Below are positions 1-7,915 of a stretch of DNA of 64,000 bases, piece after piece (position 1 is the first letter of the stretch; every line of letters begins with the position of its first letter). The notes beneath the pieces are model-generated. The model did no database searches, was not told where the DNA came from, and worked only from the letters and a program-made list of their open reading frames with translations. The position numbers were made by a program, and so were the translations under genes. This DNA is from Novosphingobium sp. BW1 (GTDB taxonomy: Bacteria > Pseudomonadota > Alphaproteobacteria > Sphingomonadales > Sphingomonadaceae), in assembly GCF_008107685.1 (NCBI RefSeq), contig NZ_VIRF01000063.1, positions 124,001 to 188,000 on the forward strand. The letters run 5' to 3'.

Positions 1-308
1 GAGGCGACCTGGTCGACCGCATCGGCGATCCCGGCGAGACGCTCGGCGTCGAGGCGCAGGCGGTCGAGCATGGCGCCCGAGAGGCCTTTTTCCTCGCCAG
101 CAGCAATGTCCTTTGCGTTGGCTTCGAGAATTGCGGCTTCATCCGCGCGCAGCGCCTTCGCGGCGGCGCGCAGCGCCTCGGCCTTCTGCGCATCGCTCAT
201 GCGGGCGAGCACGCGCTGGGCGGCGCGGCCGTCGGCGGCAATGCGGGCGACGAGGGCTTCGGGGGTTTCGACAGCGTTGCTGTCGGCGGAAAGAGTTTCA
301 ACTGTCAT
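1..308 (-). CDS. proA: Glutamate-5-semialdehyde dehydrogenase (gamma-glutamyl phosphate reductase), N-terminal part
   Basis: Only the first 102 or so codons are present; the gene runs off the left edge. ProA reduces gamma-glutamyl phosphate to glutamate semialdehyde with NADPH, the second step of proline synthesis in the cytoplasm. The visible part is the N-terminal helical region of the family: it has the ANAKDIAAG segment (usually ANxxDxxxA), then GLSGAMLDRL and the RLAGIADAVDQVA stretch typical of ProA. The start is the ATG read leftward from 308. It is divergent from the M23 peptidase gene, with about 310 bases between them. The catalytic cysteine lies outside the window, so integrity cannot be judged. 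Confidence 0.9.
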   Translation of the reverse strand, partial: MTVETLSADSNAVETPEALVARIAADGRAAQRVLARMSDAQKAEALRAAAKALRADEAAILEANAKDIAAGEEKGLSGAMLDRLRLDAERLAGIADAVDQVA

Positions 309-413
309 AGGGTGCGGCCTACCATCTGTATTGCAGTGTGTCACGGTCGCGCCCGGCAAGAAGGGGGCCTGGCTGGCCCGCCTACGCCGGTTTTTCTGCG
401 TTCACCTAGTGTT

Positions 414-462
414 TGTACGAAGTGTACATTCATGAACGTGCAATCTTGAGCGCATTACTCAA
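414..462. promoter_or_regulatory. Inverted repeats in the proA / M23 peptidase divergent promoter region
   Basis: The 314-base gap between proA and the M23 gene holds no credible gene. Two short inverted repeats are visible: TGTAC-N5-GTACA at 414-428 and TTGAG-N7-CTCAA at 446-462. Either could be an operator for one of the divergent genes, but I do not recognise a regulator for them. A TTAACC half-site, as used by CtrA, lies near 560. Low confidence: short palindromes are common by chance. Confidence 0.25.
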
Positions 463-622
463 ATAAGGACTGGGAGCGGAAATGGTTCCTTCGGCTCATC
501 GCTTTCGATGAACGGTTCACCCTGAAATGCGCATGGTGCGCGGCGGCTCGATTCGCCTTGTTAACCCTCCCCTGCTAGCCGGTCTGCCGGGGACTGGTCA
601 TAAGCCACAGCGTGGGGTCGTT

Positions 623-1765
623 TTGAAGCTTACATCTGTCAGGGCGCTATGGTCGCGCCTGCGGGCAGGCTTCCCGGATCGCGAATTTATCATGCGTTCT
701 CAGGGGCATGTCCATTTTATCCGGATTTCGTCGCGGACCCAGATGGTTGCCGCGGGCTCCGCTGGTGCGCTTGCCACCGTGTGGCTCGGGTCGATGGGCG
801 CCGTCGCGATCGAGCGCATGAGCGCGTCGTCGCAAGAGGCCGAACTGCTCAGCCGCGAGGCCAGGGTCGCGCGGGCTGAGGACCGCGTCGAGAACTACCG
901 CGAAGGCATCGACGAGGTCGCATCCGACCTCGCCCGCCGCCAGAAGTTCATCGAACAGATGGTCGAGGCCCACATCGGTGACCTCCCGCGCGACACGAAG
1001 GCCGGGGAAACCGTTTCCAACAGCAATGCGGAAGCAAAGCTCACGATCGAGAAGGTCAGCGCGGCGGTTCCCGAGGCGAGCGAACTGGCCCGGCTGGAAG
1101 CGCGCCAGATCACCTTCGTCGAGAATCTCACCCGCTACGCTGACCGACGCGCCGAAAGCGCGAGCGCGGCGATCAGCAAGCTGGGTCTCAATCCCAAGAC
1201 AATGGTGGCGAATGCCCCTGCAAGCCGTGCCTCGGCGCGCGGTGGTCCGCTGATCAAGCTTGCGACCCGCGCTGACGGTTCGGTTGATCCGCGTTTCCAG
1301 CGCCTGGGCGTCAGCCTTGCGCGCATGGATGCGCTGGAGAACGGCCTTGCTTCGATCCCCCAGGTGAAGCCAGCTTCAGTGGCCTACGTGTCGTCAAGCT
1401 ACGGCTACCGCTCGGATCCGTTCACCGGCGGCGGCGCGTTCCACGCCGGGCTCGACTTTCCCGGTCCGATGGGCTCGCCGATCTACGCGGCGGCCAAGGG
1501 CAAGGTCACCTTCGTCGGGCGTCGCCATGGCTATGGCAACTGCATCGAGGTGCGTCACGGCAATGGCCTGATGACCCGCTATGCGCACCTTTCGCGCTTC
1601 AAGTCCAAGGTCGGCGACAAGGTGGAAGCCGGTTCAACCATCGCCCTGATGGGCAGCACCGGCCGCTCCACCGGTTCGCACCTCCATTTCGAAGTGCGCC
1701 TCAATGGCAAGCCGGTCAATCCACGTCCTTTTCTCGAGGCCTCCGCCCATGTTCAAAAGCAGTAA
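623..1765 (+). CDS. Membrane-anchored M23 family metallopeptidase (LytM type)
   Basis: A probable cell-wall endopeptidase that cuts peptidoglycan cross-links in the periplasm. From the chosen TTG start (380 residues), it has a short basic cytoplasmic segment with the family-typical FPDREFIMRSQG, a membrane helix at about 41-62, a charged coiled coil at about 67-115, and a C-terminal M23 domain. The zinc ligands are visible: HAGLDF (H274, D278) and HLHFEV (H353, H355). The TTG at 623 has GTGGGG upstream and begins just before the conserved FPDREF region. An ATG at 527 in the same frame would add 32 unconserved residues and is the alternative. It overlaps the bactofilin gene by 17 bases. M23 peptidase/bactofilin pairs are known in alphaproteobacteria, where the two proteins act together in shape control. 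Confidence 0.9.
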   Translation: MKLTSVRALWSRLRAGFPDREFIMRSQGHVHFIRISSRTQMVAAGSAGALATVWLGSMGAVAIERMSASSQEAELLSREARVARAEDRVENYREGIDEVASDLARRQKFIEQMVEAHIGDLPRDTKAGETVSNSNAEAKLTIEKVSAAVPEASELARLEARQITFVENLTRYADRRAESASAAISKLGLNPKTMVANAPASRASARGGPLIKLATRADGSVDPRFQRLGVSLARMDALENGLASIPQVKPASVAYVSSSYGYRSDPFTGGGAFHAGLDFPGPMGSPIYAAAKGKVTFVGRRHGYGNCIEVRHGNGLMTRYAHLSRFKSKVGDKVEAGSTIALMGSTGRSTGSHLHFEVRLNGKPVNPRPFLEASAHVQKQ

Positions 1766-2165
1766 GGCCGATCCCATGTCCAAGCCCGCTGCCGCCCCGC
1801 GTTCGAGCGGTTCTTCGACCTTTTCCGTGCTAGGCAGCGACACGCTCATCACGGGCGACATCGAGGCCAGCGCCGATCTGCACATCGATGGGCGGGTGAC
1901 CGGCGATATTACTTGCGCCGCGCTGGTGCAGGGCGTCGACAGCGAAATCACGGGCGCGATCAAGGCGGACAGCGTGCGCGGCACCGTGGCCGCGCGCGAG
2001 ATCGTCATCCTGGTTTTGGGCAAGATCGAGGGCGATGTGGCCTACGACACGCTCACGGTCGAACAGGGCGCGCGCATTGAGGGACGTCTGGCGCCCAACG
2101 GCGGCGGCATGCCGCCGGCGATTGGTGTCGCAGTTGAGGATGTAAAGGACGCCGTTCCGGCTTGA
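1749..2165 (+). CDS. Bactofilin (polymer-forming cytoskeletal protein)
   Basis: A 138-residue bactofilin: a small protein that self-assembles into membrane-associated filaments without nucleotide and recruits wall enzymes. After a flexible Ser/Ala/Pro N-terminus, the core from about residue 25 to 115 has the short beta-helical turns of the DUF583 fold (DTLITGDIEASADLHIDG, then GDI, GAI, GRL rungs). The C-terminal tail is disordered-looking and acidic. The start chosen is ATG 1749 (MFKSSK), because an in-frame ATG at 1704 lies deep inside the peptidase gene and adds nothing conserved. The 17-base overlap with the M23 gene suggests translational coupling. A copy of the palindromic repeat follows directly after its stop codon. 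Confidence 0.92.
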   Translation: MFKSSKADPMSKPAAAPRSSGSSTFSVLGSDTLITGDIEASADLHIDGRVTGDITCAALVQGVDSEITGAIKADSVRGTVAAREIVILVLGKIEGDVAYDTLTVEQGARIEGRLAPNGGGMPPAIGVAVEDVKDAVPA

Positions 2166-2300
2166 GGTGATTTCCCGGGGTGATCGCCCTCGGGCTCCCC
2201 AAACTGCCTGGCTCACCTTCCGTGCGCGCCCTTGGCTGACAAAGGCGAGGTCGCCCATTTCGGGGGGCAAGGGGCGATGGCCCCTTGAATCAAAACCTTC
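2166..2300 (-). repeat. Palindromic intergenic element, copy 1 of 6 (reverse orientation)
   Basis: Read on the minus strand, it starts with the hairpin AAGGGGC-CATC-GCCCCTT, continues with a central imperfect hairpin (CCTCGCCTT pairing with AAGGTGAG), and ends with GGGGAGCCCGAGGGCGAT and a weaker terminal hairpin. The same layout recurs at 6111, 39283, 42176, 43502 and 56285. This copy sits between the stops of the bactofilin gene (+) and trcR (-), and is followed by a separate strong terminator. Weak reading frames across it are not real genes. Confidence 0.88.
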
Positions 2301-2317
2301 TTTCTTCGTGCTACCAA

Positions 2318-2353
2318 CGAAAAAGGCCCGCACTTTCGTACGGGCCTTTTTCG
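2318..2353. terminator. Bidirectional intrinsic terminator
   Basis: Perfect 13-base inverted repeat CGAAAAAGGCCCG / CGGGCCTTTTTCG with a 10-base loop. It has T-runs on both strands, so it can end transcription from both the bactofilin gene and the leftward trcR gene. Confidence 0.88.
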
Positions 2354-2379
2354 TATGCGCATCTGCGGAGGGGGCGGGC

Positions 2380-3084
2380 TTACTCGCCGCGTTCCTCGGC
2401 TTCGGCGGCGCGCTTGGCCTGGAGCCAGGCGGCGGCTTCGGCTTCCTGCGCGGCCTCGTTGGCGGCCTTGGCGGCCGCGTCACGTTCGGCGCGCAGTTCC
2501 TCGATGAGGGCCTGGCGGTCATCGACGAGGCGTTCGTCGGTCGCGCCTTCGTTTTCTATACCGGCCTTCTTGGCGGCCTTGAAGACCATCGCGTCCAGCT
2601 CGCGCTGCGAGCACAGGCCCAGCGTGACCGGGTCCTTGGGCGTGATGTTGGCGATGTTCCAGTGCGAACGGTCGCGGATCGCGGCGATGGTGTTGCGGGT
2701 CGTGCCAATCAGTTTGCCGACCTGCGCGTCCGAGACCTCGGGGTGGTTGCGCAGAATCCAGGCAATGCCGTCGGGCTTGTCCTGGCGCTTGGACACTGGC
2801 GTATAGCGCGGGCCCTTGGTGCGGCTCACGGTCACCGGTGCGCGGTGCATGCGCAGTCGGTATTCCGGATTCGCCTGACCCTTCTCGATCTCTTCCATCG
2901 TCAGCTCGCCCGCGCGCACGGGGTCGCGGCCGGTGTACTTGGCCGAGGCCAGATCGTCGGCCATTGCCTGGACTTCAAGCATGTGCAGACCGCAGAAATC
3001 CGCAATCTGTTCAAACGAGAGCGCCGTGTTGTCGACCAGCCAGGAGGCGGTCGCGTGCGGCATCAGCGGAGTGGGCTGGCTCAT
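2380..3084 (-). CDS. trcR: TrcR-family (DUF1013) cell-cycle transcriptional regulator
   Basis: A 234-residue protein of the alphaproteobacterial DUF1013/TrcR family, which is thought to act with RNA polymerase in transcription control. Visible family features: the N-terminal PLMPHATASWLVDNTALSF segment, ADFCGLHMLEVQAMAD, the YRLRMHRAPVTV stretch, and a helix-turn-helix-like region at about 115-140 (VSDAQVGKLIGTTRNTIAAI). The C-terminal 60 residues are Ala/Glu/Arg-rich and probably a coiled coil. No DNA target is inferable here. It is transcribed alone, after the DnaJ-class gene, with about 225 bases between them. Confidence 0.88.
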   Translation of the reverse strand: MSQPTPLMPHATASWLVDNTALSFEQIADFCGLHMLEVQAMADDLASAKYTGRDPVRAGELTMEEIEKGQANPEYRLRMHRAPVTVSRTKGPRYTPVSKRQDKPDGIAWILRNHPEVSDAQVGKLIGTTRNTIAAIRDRSHWNIANITPKDPVTLGLCSQRELDAMVFKAAKKAGIENEGATDERLVDDRQALIEELRAERDAAAKAANEAAQEAEAAAWLQAKRAAEAEERGE

Positions 3085-3234
3085 GTCTCTATCTCCGGCG
3101 GAAACAATAAGGGCCGCCCCTTCGCGGAGCGGCCGTACCGGCCCGACTTAGGTGAGTTTTGTGCGTTGGGCAAGGACTAGCGCCCGATTTGCGCGGAAAA
3201 TTGGTGCTGGAGTGTCCGGATCGGAGCGTCAGGT

Positions 3235-3262
3235 GCCCGTCTCTCACGCCTGGGAGACGGGC
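3235..3262. terminator. Hairpin between the DnaJ-class gene and trcR (weak terminator candidate)
   Basis: Nine-base inverted repeat GCCCGTCTC / GAGACGGGC with a 10-base loop, downstream of the leftward DnaJ-class gene. There is no T-run after it on the minus strand, so termination would be weak or factor-dependent. Confidence 0.35.
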
Positions 3263-3309
3263 AGGGGGGCGAGCAGGGGATTGCCCGCCCGCCATCAGCT
3301 GCCGCCCAT

Positions 3310-4266
3310 TCAGCCACCCATGCGTTCACGCACGTTGCGGCTGTCCTTCCAGCCCTCGAGACGGCGGGCGAGGTCCTCATCGCCCTCGGGCAGGGTGATT
3401 TCGAGGCGGATGAGCTCGTCGCCGCGCGTGCCGTCCTTGCGGGTCATGCCCTTGCCTTTGAGGCGCAGGGTCTTGCCCGAAGTGGACCCGGCCGGCACCG
3501 TAAGCATGACCGCACCAGACGCGGTGGGCGCGCGCACCTTGGCGCCATTCAGCGCCTCATCAAGAGTGATCGGCAGGTCGAGGCGCAGGTCATCGCCGTC
3601 GCGCTCGAAGTAGGGGTGGTGCCCGATGGAGATGGTGATGATCGCATCGCCCGCGCCACCGGGACCCGGCTCACCCTTGCCCGAAAGGCGCATCTGGGTG
3701 CCGTCCTCGACCCCCTTGGGCAGTTTGAGGTCGATGGTCTTGCCGTCGGACAGGGTGATGCGCTGGTTGGCGAGTTCGGCCGCGTCGGTCAGCGAGACCG
3801 AGAGGCGGTAGTTGACGTTGGCGCCGCGCGGGGCCGAGCGCGAACGTCCGCCGGCAAAGCCGCCGCCCATGCCTCCAGGGCCGCCGCGCTGGCCGCCTCC
3901 ACCGAAGATGCCGCCGAACAGATCTTCAAGGTCGATCCCGTCGTTTCCGCCGAAACCACCGAAACCGGCTGCGCCGCCGCCCATGCCGGACCGATGACCG
4001 CCGCCAGCGCCGAAACCACCGGCCCCGAACGGCATGGTAGGGTTTCCCTCCGCGTCGATCTCGCCGCGGTCGAACTGGGCGCGCTTTTCCTTGTCGGAAA
4101 GAAGGTCGTAGGCGCGGGTCACGTCCGAGAAGCGTTCGGCCGCCTTCGGGTTGTCCTTGTTCCGGTCGGGATGGAGCTCCTTGGCGAGCTTGCGGTAGGC
4201 GGACTTGATGTCCTTCTCGCTAGCGCCACGTGCGATGCCGAGAGTGGTGTAAGGATCTGTTGCCAT
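3310..4266 (-). CDS. DnaJ-class co-chaperone lacking the zinc finger (CbpA-like)
   Basis: A 318-residue J-domain protein that would stimulate DnaK ATPase and deliver clients. The J domain spans about 1-70 with the essential HPD at LHPDRNK. A long Gly/Phe-rich linker (about 80-150, many GGFGG repeats) follows, and then the two-barrel C-terminal client-binding region (about 155-310; GANVNYRLSVSLTDAAEL, KTIDLKLPKGVEDG). No CxxCxGxG zinc-finger repeats occur, which separates it from true DnaJ and puts it with the CbpA/type II class. The start is the ATG read from 4266. It is divergent from pdxH. Confidence 0.92.
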   Translation of the reverse strand: MATDPYTTLGIARGASEKDIKSAYRKLAKELHPDRNKDNPKAAERFSDVTRAYDLLSDKEKRAQFDRGEIDAEGNPTMPFGAGGFGAGGGHRSGMGGGAAGFGGFGGNDGIDLEDLFGGIFGGGGQRGGPGGMGGGFAGGRSRSAPRGANVNYRLSVSLTDAAELANQRITLSDGKTIDLKLPKGVEDGTQMRLSGKGEPGPGGAGDAIITISIGHHPYFERDGDDLRLDLPITLDEALNGAKVRAPTASGAVMLTVPAGSTSGKTLRLKGKGMTRKDGTRGDELIRLEITLPEGDEDLARRLEGWKDSRNVRERMGG

Positions 4267-4501
4267 AATGCCACTTAGCTAGGTTGTAGAGCGCGTTCCC
4301 ACAAGTTCTTCGCGATGCTCGGGAGGTGGTTTTTCGTTCGCTGTGGCCGCAATACCCGCCCCGGACCTTCCCAGGCGCGGCGGGTCGGGCTATTCGGCGG
4401 CGCGAAGCGGCCAGGTGCCGCCGGTCAAGGTCTCTCCCCCGCACAGGTGGCACCTTGCTGGCGACGCGGAGCCTAGGGCCACAGCAACAGGACGAGATAC
4501 G

Positions 4502-5113
4502 ATGGAATCCGAACAGACCCGCGAAGTCATCCCCGATGGCGATCCCTTTGCCCTGTTCAGCGCCTGGTACGACGAAGCGCGTGGGACCGAGCCCAACGAT
4601 TCCAACGCGATGGCCTTGGCAACGGCAACGCCTGAAGGTGTACCCTCGGTGCGCATGGTGCTCCTGAAGGGCCATGGCCCCGACGGTTTCGTGTTCTATA
4701 CCAATGGCCACAGCCGCAAGGGCGGCGAGATCGCGGCCAACCCGCACGTCGCCTTGCTGTTTCACTGGAAGAGCCTGCGCCGCCAGATCCGCATTGAAGG
4801 GACCTTGAGTCCGGTGACGCCAGCCGAGGCCGACGCATACTTCCACTCGCGCCACCGAGATTCGCAGCTCGGCGCGGTCGCTTCCGACCAGTCTGCCCCG
4901 CTCGACAGCCGCGAGACCTTCCTTGCCCGCTATGAAAATGTGCGTGCGCGCTTCGAGGCCGGCGAGGTCGAACGCCCCGCGCACTGGGGCGGTTACCGCG
5001 TGGTGCCAGTCGCCATGGAGTTCTGGCAGGACCGTCCCTACCGTCTCCACGAACGCCGCCGCTTCGAGCGGGTGGGCGAGGGGCCCTGGTCGAGCACGCT
5101 GCTCTACCCGTGA
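4502..5113 (+). CDS. pdxH: Pyridoxamine 5'-phosphate oxidase
   Basis: FMN enzyme that oxidises pyridoxine/pyridoxamine 5'-phosphate to pyridoxal 5'-phosphate, the last step of PLP synthesis and salvage. The 203-residue protein has the family landmarks: [21 protein letters not shown] (FMN phosphate contact), [24 protein letters not shown], and the C-terminal [13 protein letters not shown] signature. The ATG at 4502 was chosen over an in-frame ATG at 4343 because the extra 53 residues are low-complexity and the family starts near here. The cation transporter gene follows 28 bases downstream and may be co-transcribed. Confidence 0.95.
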   Translation: MESEQTREVIPDGDPFALFSAWYDEARGTEPNDSNAMALATATPEGVPSVRMVLLKGHGPDGFVFYTNGHSRKGGEIAANPHVALLFHWKSLRRQIRIEGTLSPVTPAEADAYFHSRHRDSQLGAVASDQSAPLDSRETFLARYENVRARFEAGEVERPAHWGGYRVVPVAMEFWQDRPYRLHERRRFERVGEGPWSSTLLYP

Positions 5114-5141
5114 TTTTTCTGGTTTCGATGGGACTTGATTC

Positions 5142-6101
5142 ATGAGCGATGGACGCAGCCAGGTCCGCGCAATGCTGACCCGCAGTGCGGCTTTCGCCAG
5201 TATCGCGGCGGCGCTGTTTCTGCTCGTGCTCAAGATATGGGCGGCGATCACCACCGATTCGACCGCGATGCTGGGCAGCCTTGCCGACACCACGCTCGAT
5301 CTCGTCGCCAGCCTGGCAACGCTGCTGGGCGTGTGGATCGCGGCGCAGCCGGCCGATGACAAGCACCGCTTCGGGCACGGCAAGGCCGAGGCGATCACCG
5401 CGCTGTTCCAGATCGTGCTCATCGTCATCTCGGCGCTGGGCATTGCCGCGCGCGCGGTGGAGCGGCTGCTCGTGGGCAACGAAGTGCAGGCGGCCGAGCA
5501 GGGAATCGGCGTCTCGATCGCGGCGATCGCGGTCACGCTCGCGCTGCTGGCCTGGCAGCGCCACGTCATCCGTCGCACCGGCAGCCTCGCGATCACCACC
5601 GACAGCGTACACTACCAGTCGGACCTGTTTCTCAACCTCGCGGTGATCGTGGCGCTGGTCCTCGATACCTATGTGGGCATTGCGGGTGCGGACGCGTTCT
5701 TCGGCTTCGGTATTGCGGCCTGGCTCGCCTACGGAGCCTGGGGCGCTTCGGACGAGGTGCTCGACCAGCTCATGGACCACGAGTGGCCGGAGGAGAAAAA
5801 GCAGCGCTTCCTGCAGCTTCTGGCGACGTTTCCCGACATCAGCGGGGTCCACGACCTGCGTACGCGGACTTCGGGCGACAAGGACTTCGTGCAGTTCCAT
5901 ATCTGGGTCGACCCGCAGATGACGGTACGCGAGGCGCACCGGGTAATGGACGGTATCGAGCATCGCCTTGAGGCCGACTTCCCCGGTGTGGAAATCCTGA
6001 TCCACACCGATCCTGATGGCCTGGTCGACGAAAAGGGCGAAGCCGGCCGGGACGTACTGCCGCCGATCCGTGTCGGGTTGGAACAGGACGTGAGGCTCTA
6101 G
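5142..6101 (+). CDS. Cation diffusion facilitator family transporter (FieF/CzcD type)
   Basis: A 319-residue inner-membrane proton-coupled exporter of divalent metals (Zn, Fe or similar). It has six predicted membrane helices in the first 210 residues, then a cytoplasmic metal-binding domain (about 215-305). The helix-2 metal site reads SLADTTLD, where the family usually has DSxxD, and helix 5 has the HxxxD pattern in DSVHYQSD. HRFGHGKAE follows helix 2 as in FieF. Metal specificity cannot be read from sequence. It follows pdxH. Its stop is a few bases from a copy of the palindromic repeat, which is the only terminator-like structure there. Confidence 0.9.
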   Translation: MSDGRSQVRAMLTRSAAFASIAAALFLLVLKIWAAITTDSTAMLGSLADTTLDLVASLATLLGVWIAAQPADDKHRFGHGKAEAITALFQIVLIVISALGIAARAVERLLVGNEVQAAEQGIGVSIAAIAVTLALLAWQRHVIRRTGSLAITTDSVHYQSDLFLNLAVIVALVLDTYVGIAGADAFFGFGIAAWLAYGAWGASDEVLDQLMDHEWPEEKKQRFLQLLATFPDISGVHDLRTRTSGDKDFVQFHIWVDPQMTVREAHRVMDGIEHRLEADFPGVEILIHTDPDGLVDEKGEAGRDVLPPIRVGLEQDVRL

Positions 6102-6110
6102 AAATTGATA

Positions 6111-6243
6111 TTTTTCCAAGGGGGCATCGTCCCTTGACCCCAAAATCGTCTACCTGACGTTGCGCAGCCGACGTAGCGCACCGGAAGGTGAGATCGACTG
6201 TATGGGCAGCCTGAGGGCGATGACCCTCGGAATTGTCTTTTCT
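6111..6243 (+). repeat. Palindromic intergenic element, copy 2 of 6
   Basis: Begins CCAAGGGGGCATCGTCCCTTGACCCC and ends CTGAGGGCGATGACCCTCGG followed by TTTT. The terminal hairpins are kept with one or two mismatches, while the central stem is the most degenerate of the six copies. It fills almost the whole 155-base gap between the convergent stops at 6101 and 6257, and there is no other terminator. Confidence 0.87.
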
Positions 6244-6256
6244 GTTCTTTGACCTG

Positions 6257-7402
6257 TCACTTCCCGCCCGGAAACAACGCCAGAAGAGCCCCGATGCGCT
6301 CGTGCACGGCGCGTTCCTGGTTGGGAGCGCTGCGGCCCAGGCGTACCACGGTCAGGAGCTGTTCGGGTGAGCTCACGACGTACTGTCCGTATTCGCCCAG
6401 GCATGCGAAGAGATCGGCCGGTGCGGTGGCGGGCCAAAGCCGTGCGGTTTCGCCAGGAGGTGCGGTGTTGAGCCAGATCCCGGCGCCGTAGGCCGGGTTG
6501 CGCGGGCTGGGCTCGCGCATGAACGATATCCAGCGGCGTGGCAGGATCTGGGCGCCGGCGACGGACCCTCGGTGGCGCAGGAATTCGGCGAGCTTGGCCC
6601 AGTCGCGCGCATTGGCGTGAATCATGCCTGATCCGATCAGCGTGCCCGCCCGGTCGAACCCGGCCTGAGTTGATTCCATGCCGATGGGAGTCAGGACGCG
6701 GCTTTGCAGGTAGCTCATGACTGCGGCGCGGCGCGCTTCGGGTGATCCGTCGGGGGCGAGGACCCGCGCGGCAAGATCGGCGAGGATGATCGCGTTTGCC
6801 CCCGAATCCGCGAAAGTCTGGCCCGCAGGCGATTCCAGCGGCTGTGCCTCGACGTAGGCGGCCATGTCGTCCCGCCCGTCGAGGTAGAGGAGCCGCATGG
6901 CATCGGACTGTTCCGTGATGCCGCCTTCGTGCCCCGGGAGGCCTTTGGCAAAGCGCAGGCCCGAGCGCATCTGAAGAAGCTGGCGCAGCGTCACTTCACC
7001 GCGCGGATCGCCCGGGCGGCGCCATTCGGGGACAGGCGCCGATTCGTTGAGGCGCAGGCGCCCGTCGCTGACCAGCTGGCCGATCATCAGGCTGGTAAGG
7101 CACTGGCCCGCGCTCCAGCCCGGCAGGCGAGTCTTGCCGGAGATACCGGGGCCATAGCGCTCGGCGATGACCGACCCGCGTTTCATGATGATGAGCGCGT
7201 GCGTCGGGCCGACCGCATCGGTGTTGAACAATCCGTCGATCGCGCGGCCGAGTTCGGCGTGGGGGGCCCCGCCGTCATCGGTGATGGCGGCTTCGGCCTC
7301 GGTGCTGGGCGGGGGCGGGGCCTCGCTGGCGGGTTCTCCACAGGCCCACAGGCTTGGCAGGGCCAGTAGCGGGAGGATAAGGCGGATCGGATGCACCGGC
7401 AT
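6257..7402 (-). CDS. Serine-hydrolase (beta-lactamase/transpeptidase fold) lipoprotein, probably catalytically inactive
   Basis: A 381-residue lipoprotein (lipobox LWAC, Cys21) with the class C beta-lactamase/6-aminohexanoate-dimer hydrolase fold. The fold is recognised from GWSAGQCLTSLMIG, LRQLLQMRSGL, the RVLTPIGMEST block, YGAGIWLN and the late YGQYVVSSPEQLLTVVRLG. The SxxK motif here is S97-A-G-Q100, so the catalytic Lys is Gln (codon CAG at 7103-7105). The tyrosine usually present in YSSG is Asp (FADSGAN). It is therefore likely a pseudoenzyme or uses altered chemistry. Start ATG 7402 gives a clean lipoprotein signal; an upstream ATG at 7501 does not. It is divergent from the 155-residue membrane protein, 32 bases away. 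Confidence 0.82.
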   Translation of the reverse strand: MPVHPIRLILPLLALPSLWACGEPASEAPPPPSTEAEAAITDDGGAPHAELGRAIDGLFNTDAVGPTHALIIMKRGSVIAERYGPGISGKTRLPGWSAGQCLTSLMIGQLVSDGRLRLNESAPVPEWRRPGDPRGEVTLRQLLQMRSGLRFAKGLPGHEGGITEQSDAMRLLYLDGRDDMAAYVEAQPLESPAGQTFADSGANAIILADLAARVLAPDGSPEARRAAVMSYLQSRVLTPIGMESTQAGFDRAGTLIGSGMIHANARDWAKLAEFLRHRGSVAGAQILPRRWISFMREPSPRNPAYGAGIWLNTAPPGETARLWPATAPADLFACLGEYGQYVVSSPEQLLTVVRLGRSAPNQERAVHERIGALLALFPGGK

Positions 7403-7434
7403 GACGCGCGGTGTAGTGTGCGAGAAGATCGGGA

Positions 7435-7902
7435 ATGGCAACACCGCCCAAATCGGCAGCCGGGGACAAGCTGCGGCAGGCCTGGCAGAAGCGGCAGGCA
7501 TCGCATGTGCGTGCGCCGGACGGGCAGGCTGCTGCCGGGGCTGCGAGTCCGCGTCACGCCGCGCGCCAGCCTTCGCGCTGGCTTCGCAATCTGGTGCTGC
7601 TTGCGCTGCTAGTGGGAGCAGGGCTCCTGGCCTGGCAGTGGGCGGACCTGCAAGAGCGGACGCGCATCGGGGGCGCTTATGCCGCGCGGCTCGGCTGCGT
7701 GTGCCGCCATGTCTCGCAGCGCGATCTCAAAAGCTGCGAGGCCGACCTTGCGGTGGCCCCGCTCGGCGGCATCGCGGGGCGGGTCTGGCTGAGTGAGGAT
7801 ACGGAAACGCGCAGCGTCAGTGCCGGGTTGCCACTGCTCGGCTACCAAAGTGCGCACTACGACAGCCTTCATGGCTGCCGTCTTGAGCCCTGGGACGAGT
7901 GA
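7435..7902 (+). CDS. Small single-pass membrane protein of unknown function
   Basis: I do not recognise a named family. The 155-residue product has a basic N-terminus (about 1-47), one membrane helix at about 48-68 (NLVLLALLVGAGLLAWQW), and a periplasmic C-terminal part with four cysteines (CVC, C, C) that could form disulfides or bind metal. It is divergent from the serine-hydrolase-like lipoprotein, which faces the same compartment, and stops 14 bases before the convergent mnmA. The shared promoter gap suggests, but does not prove, a link with the lipoprotein. Confidence 0.75.
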   Translation: MATPPKSAAGDKLRQAWQKRQASHVRAPDGQAAAGAASPRHAARQPSRWLRNLVLLALLVGAGLLAWQWADLQERTRIGGAYAARLGCVCRHVSQRDLKSCEADLAVAPLGGIAGRVWLSEDTETRSVSAGLPLLGYQSAHYDSLHGCRLEPWDE

Positions 7903-7915
7903 TCAGACGCTTCGC

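Noticed and set aside
2167..2380. Peptide-coding frames inside the palindromic element (similar frames in the other copies)
   Set aside because: The frames differ between copies and are broken by indels, whereas the hairpins are conserved; the element is non-coding.
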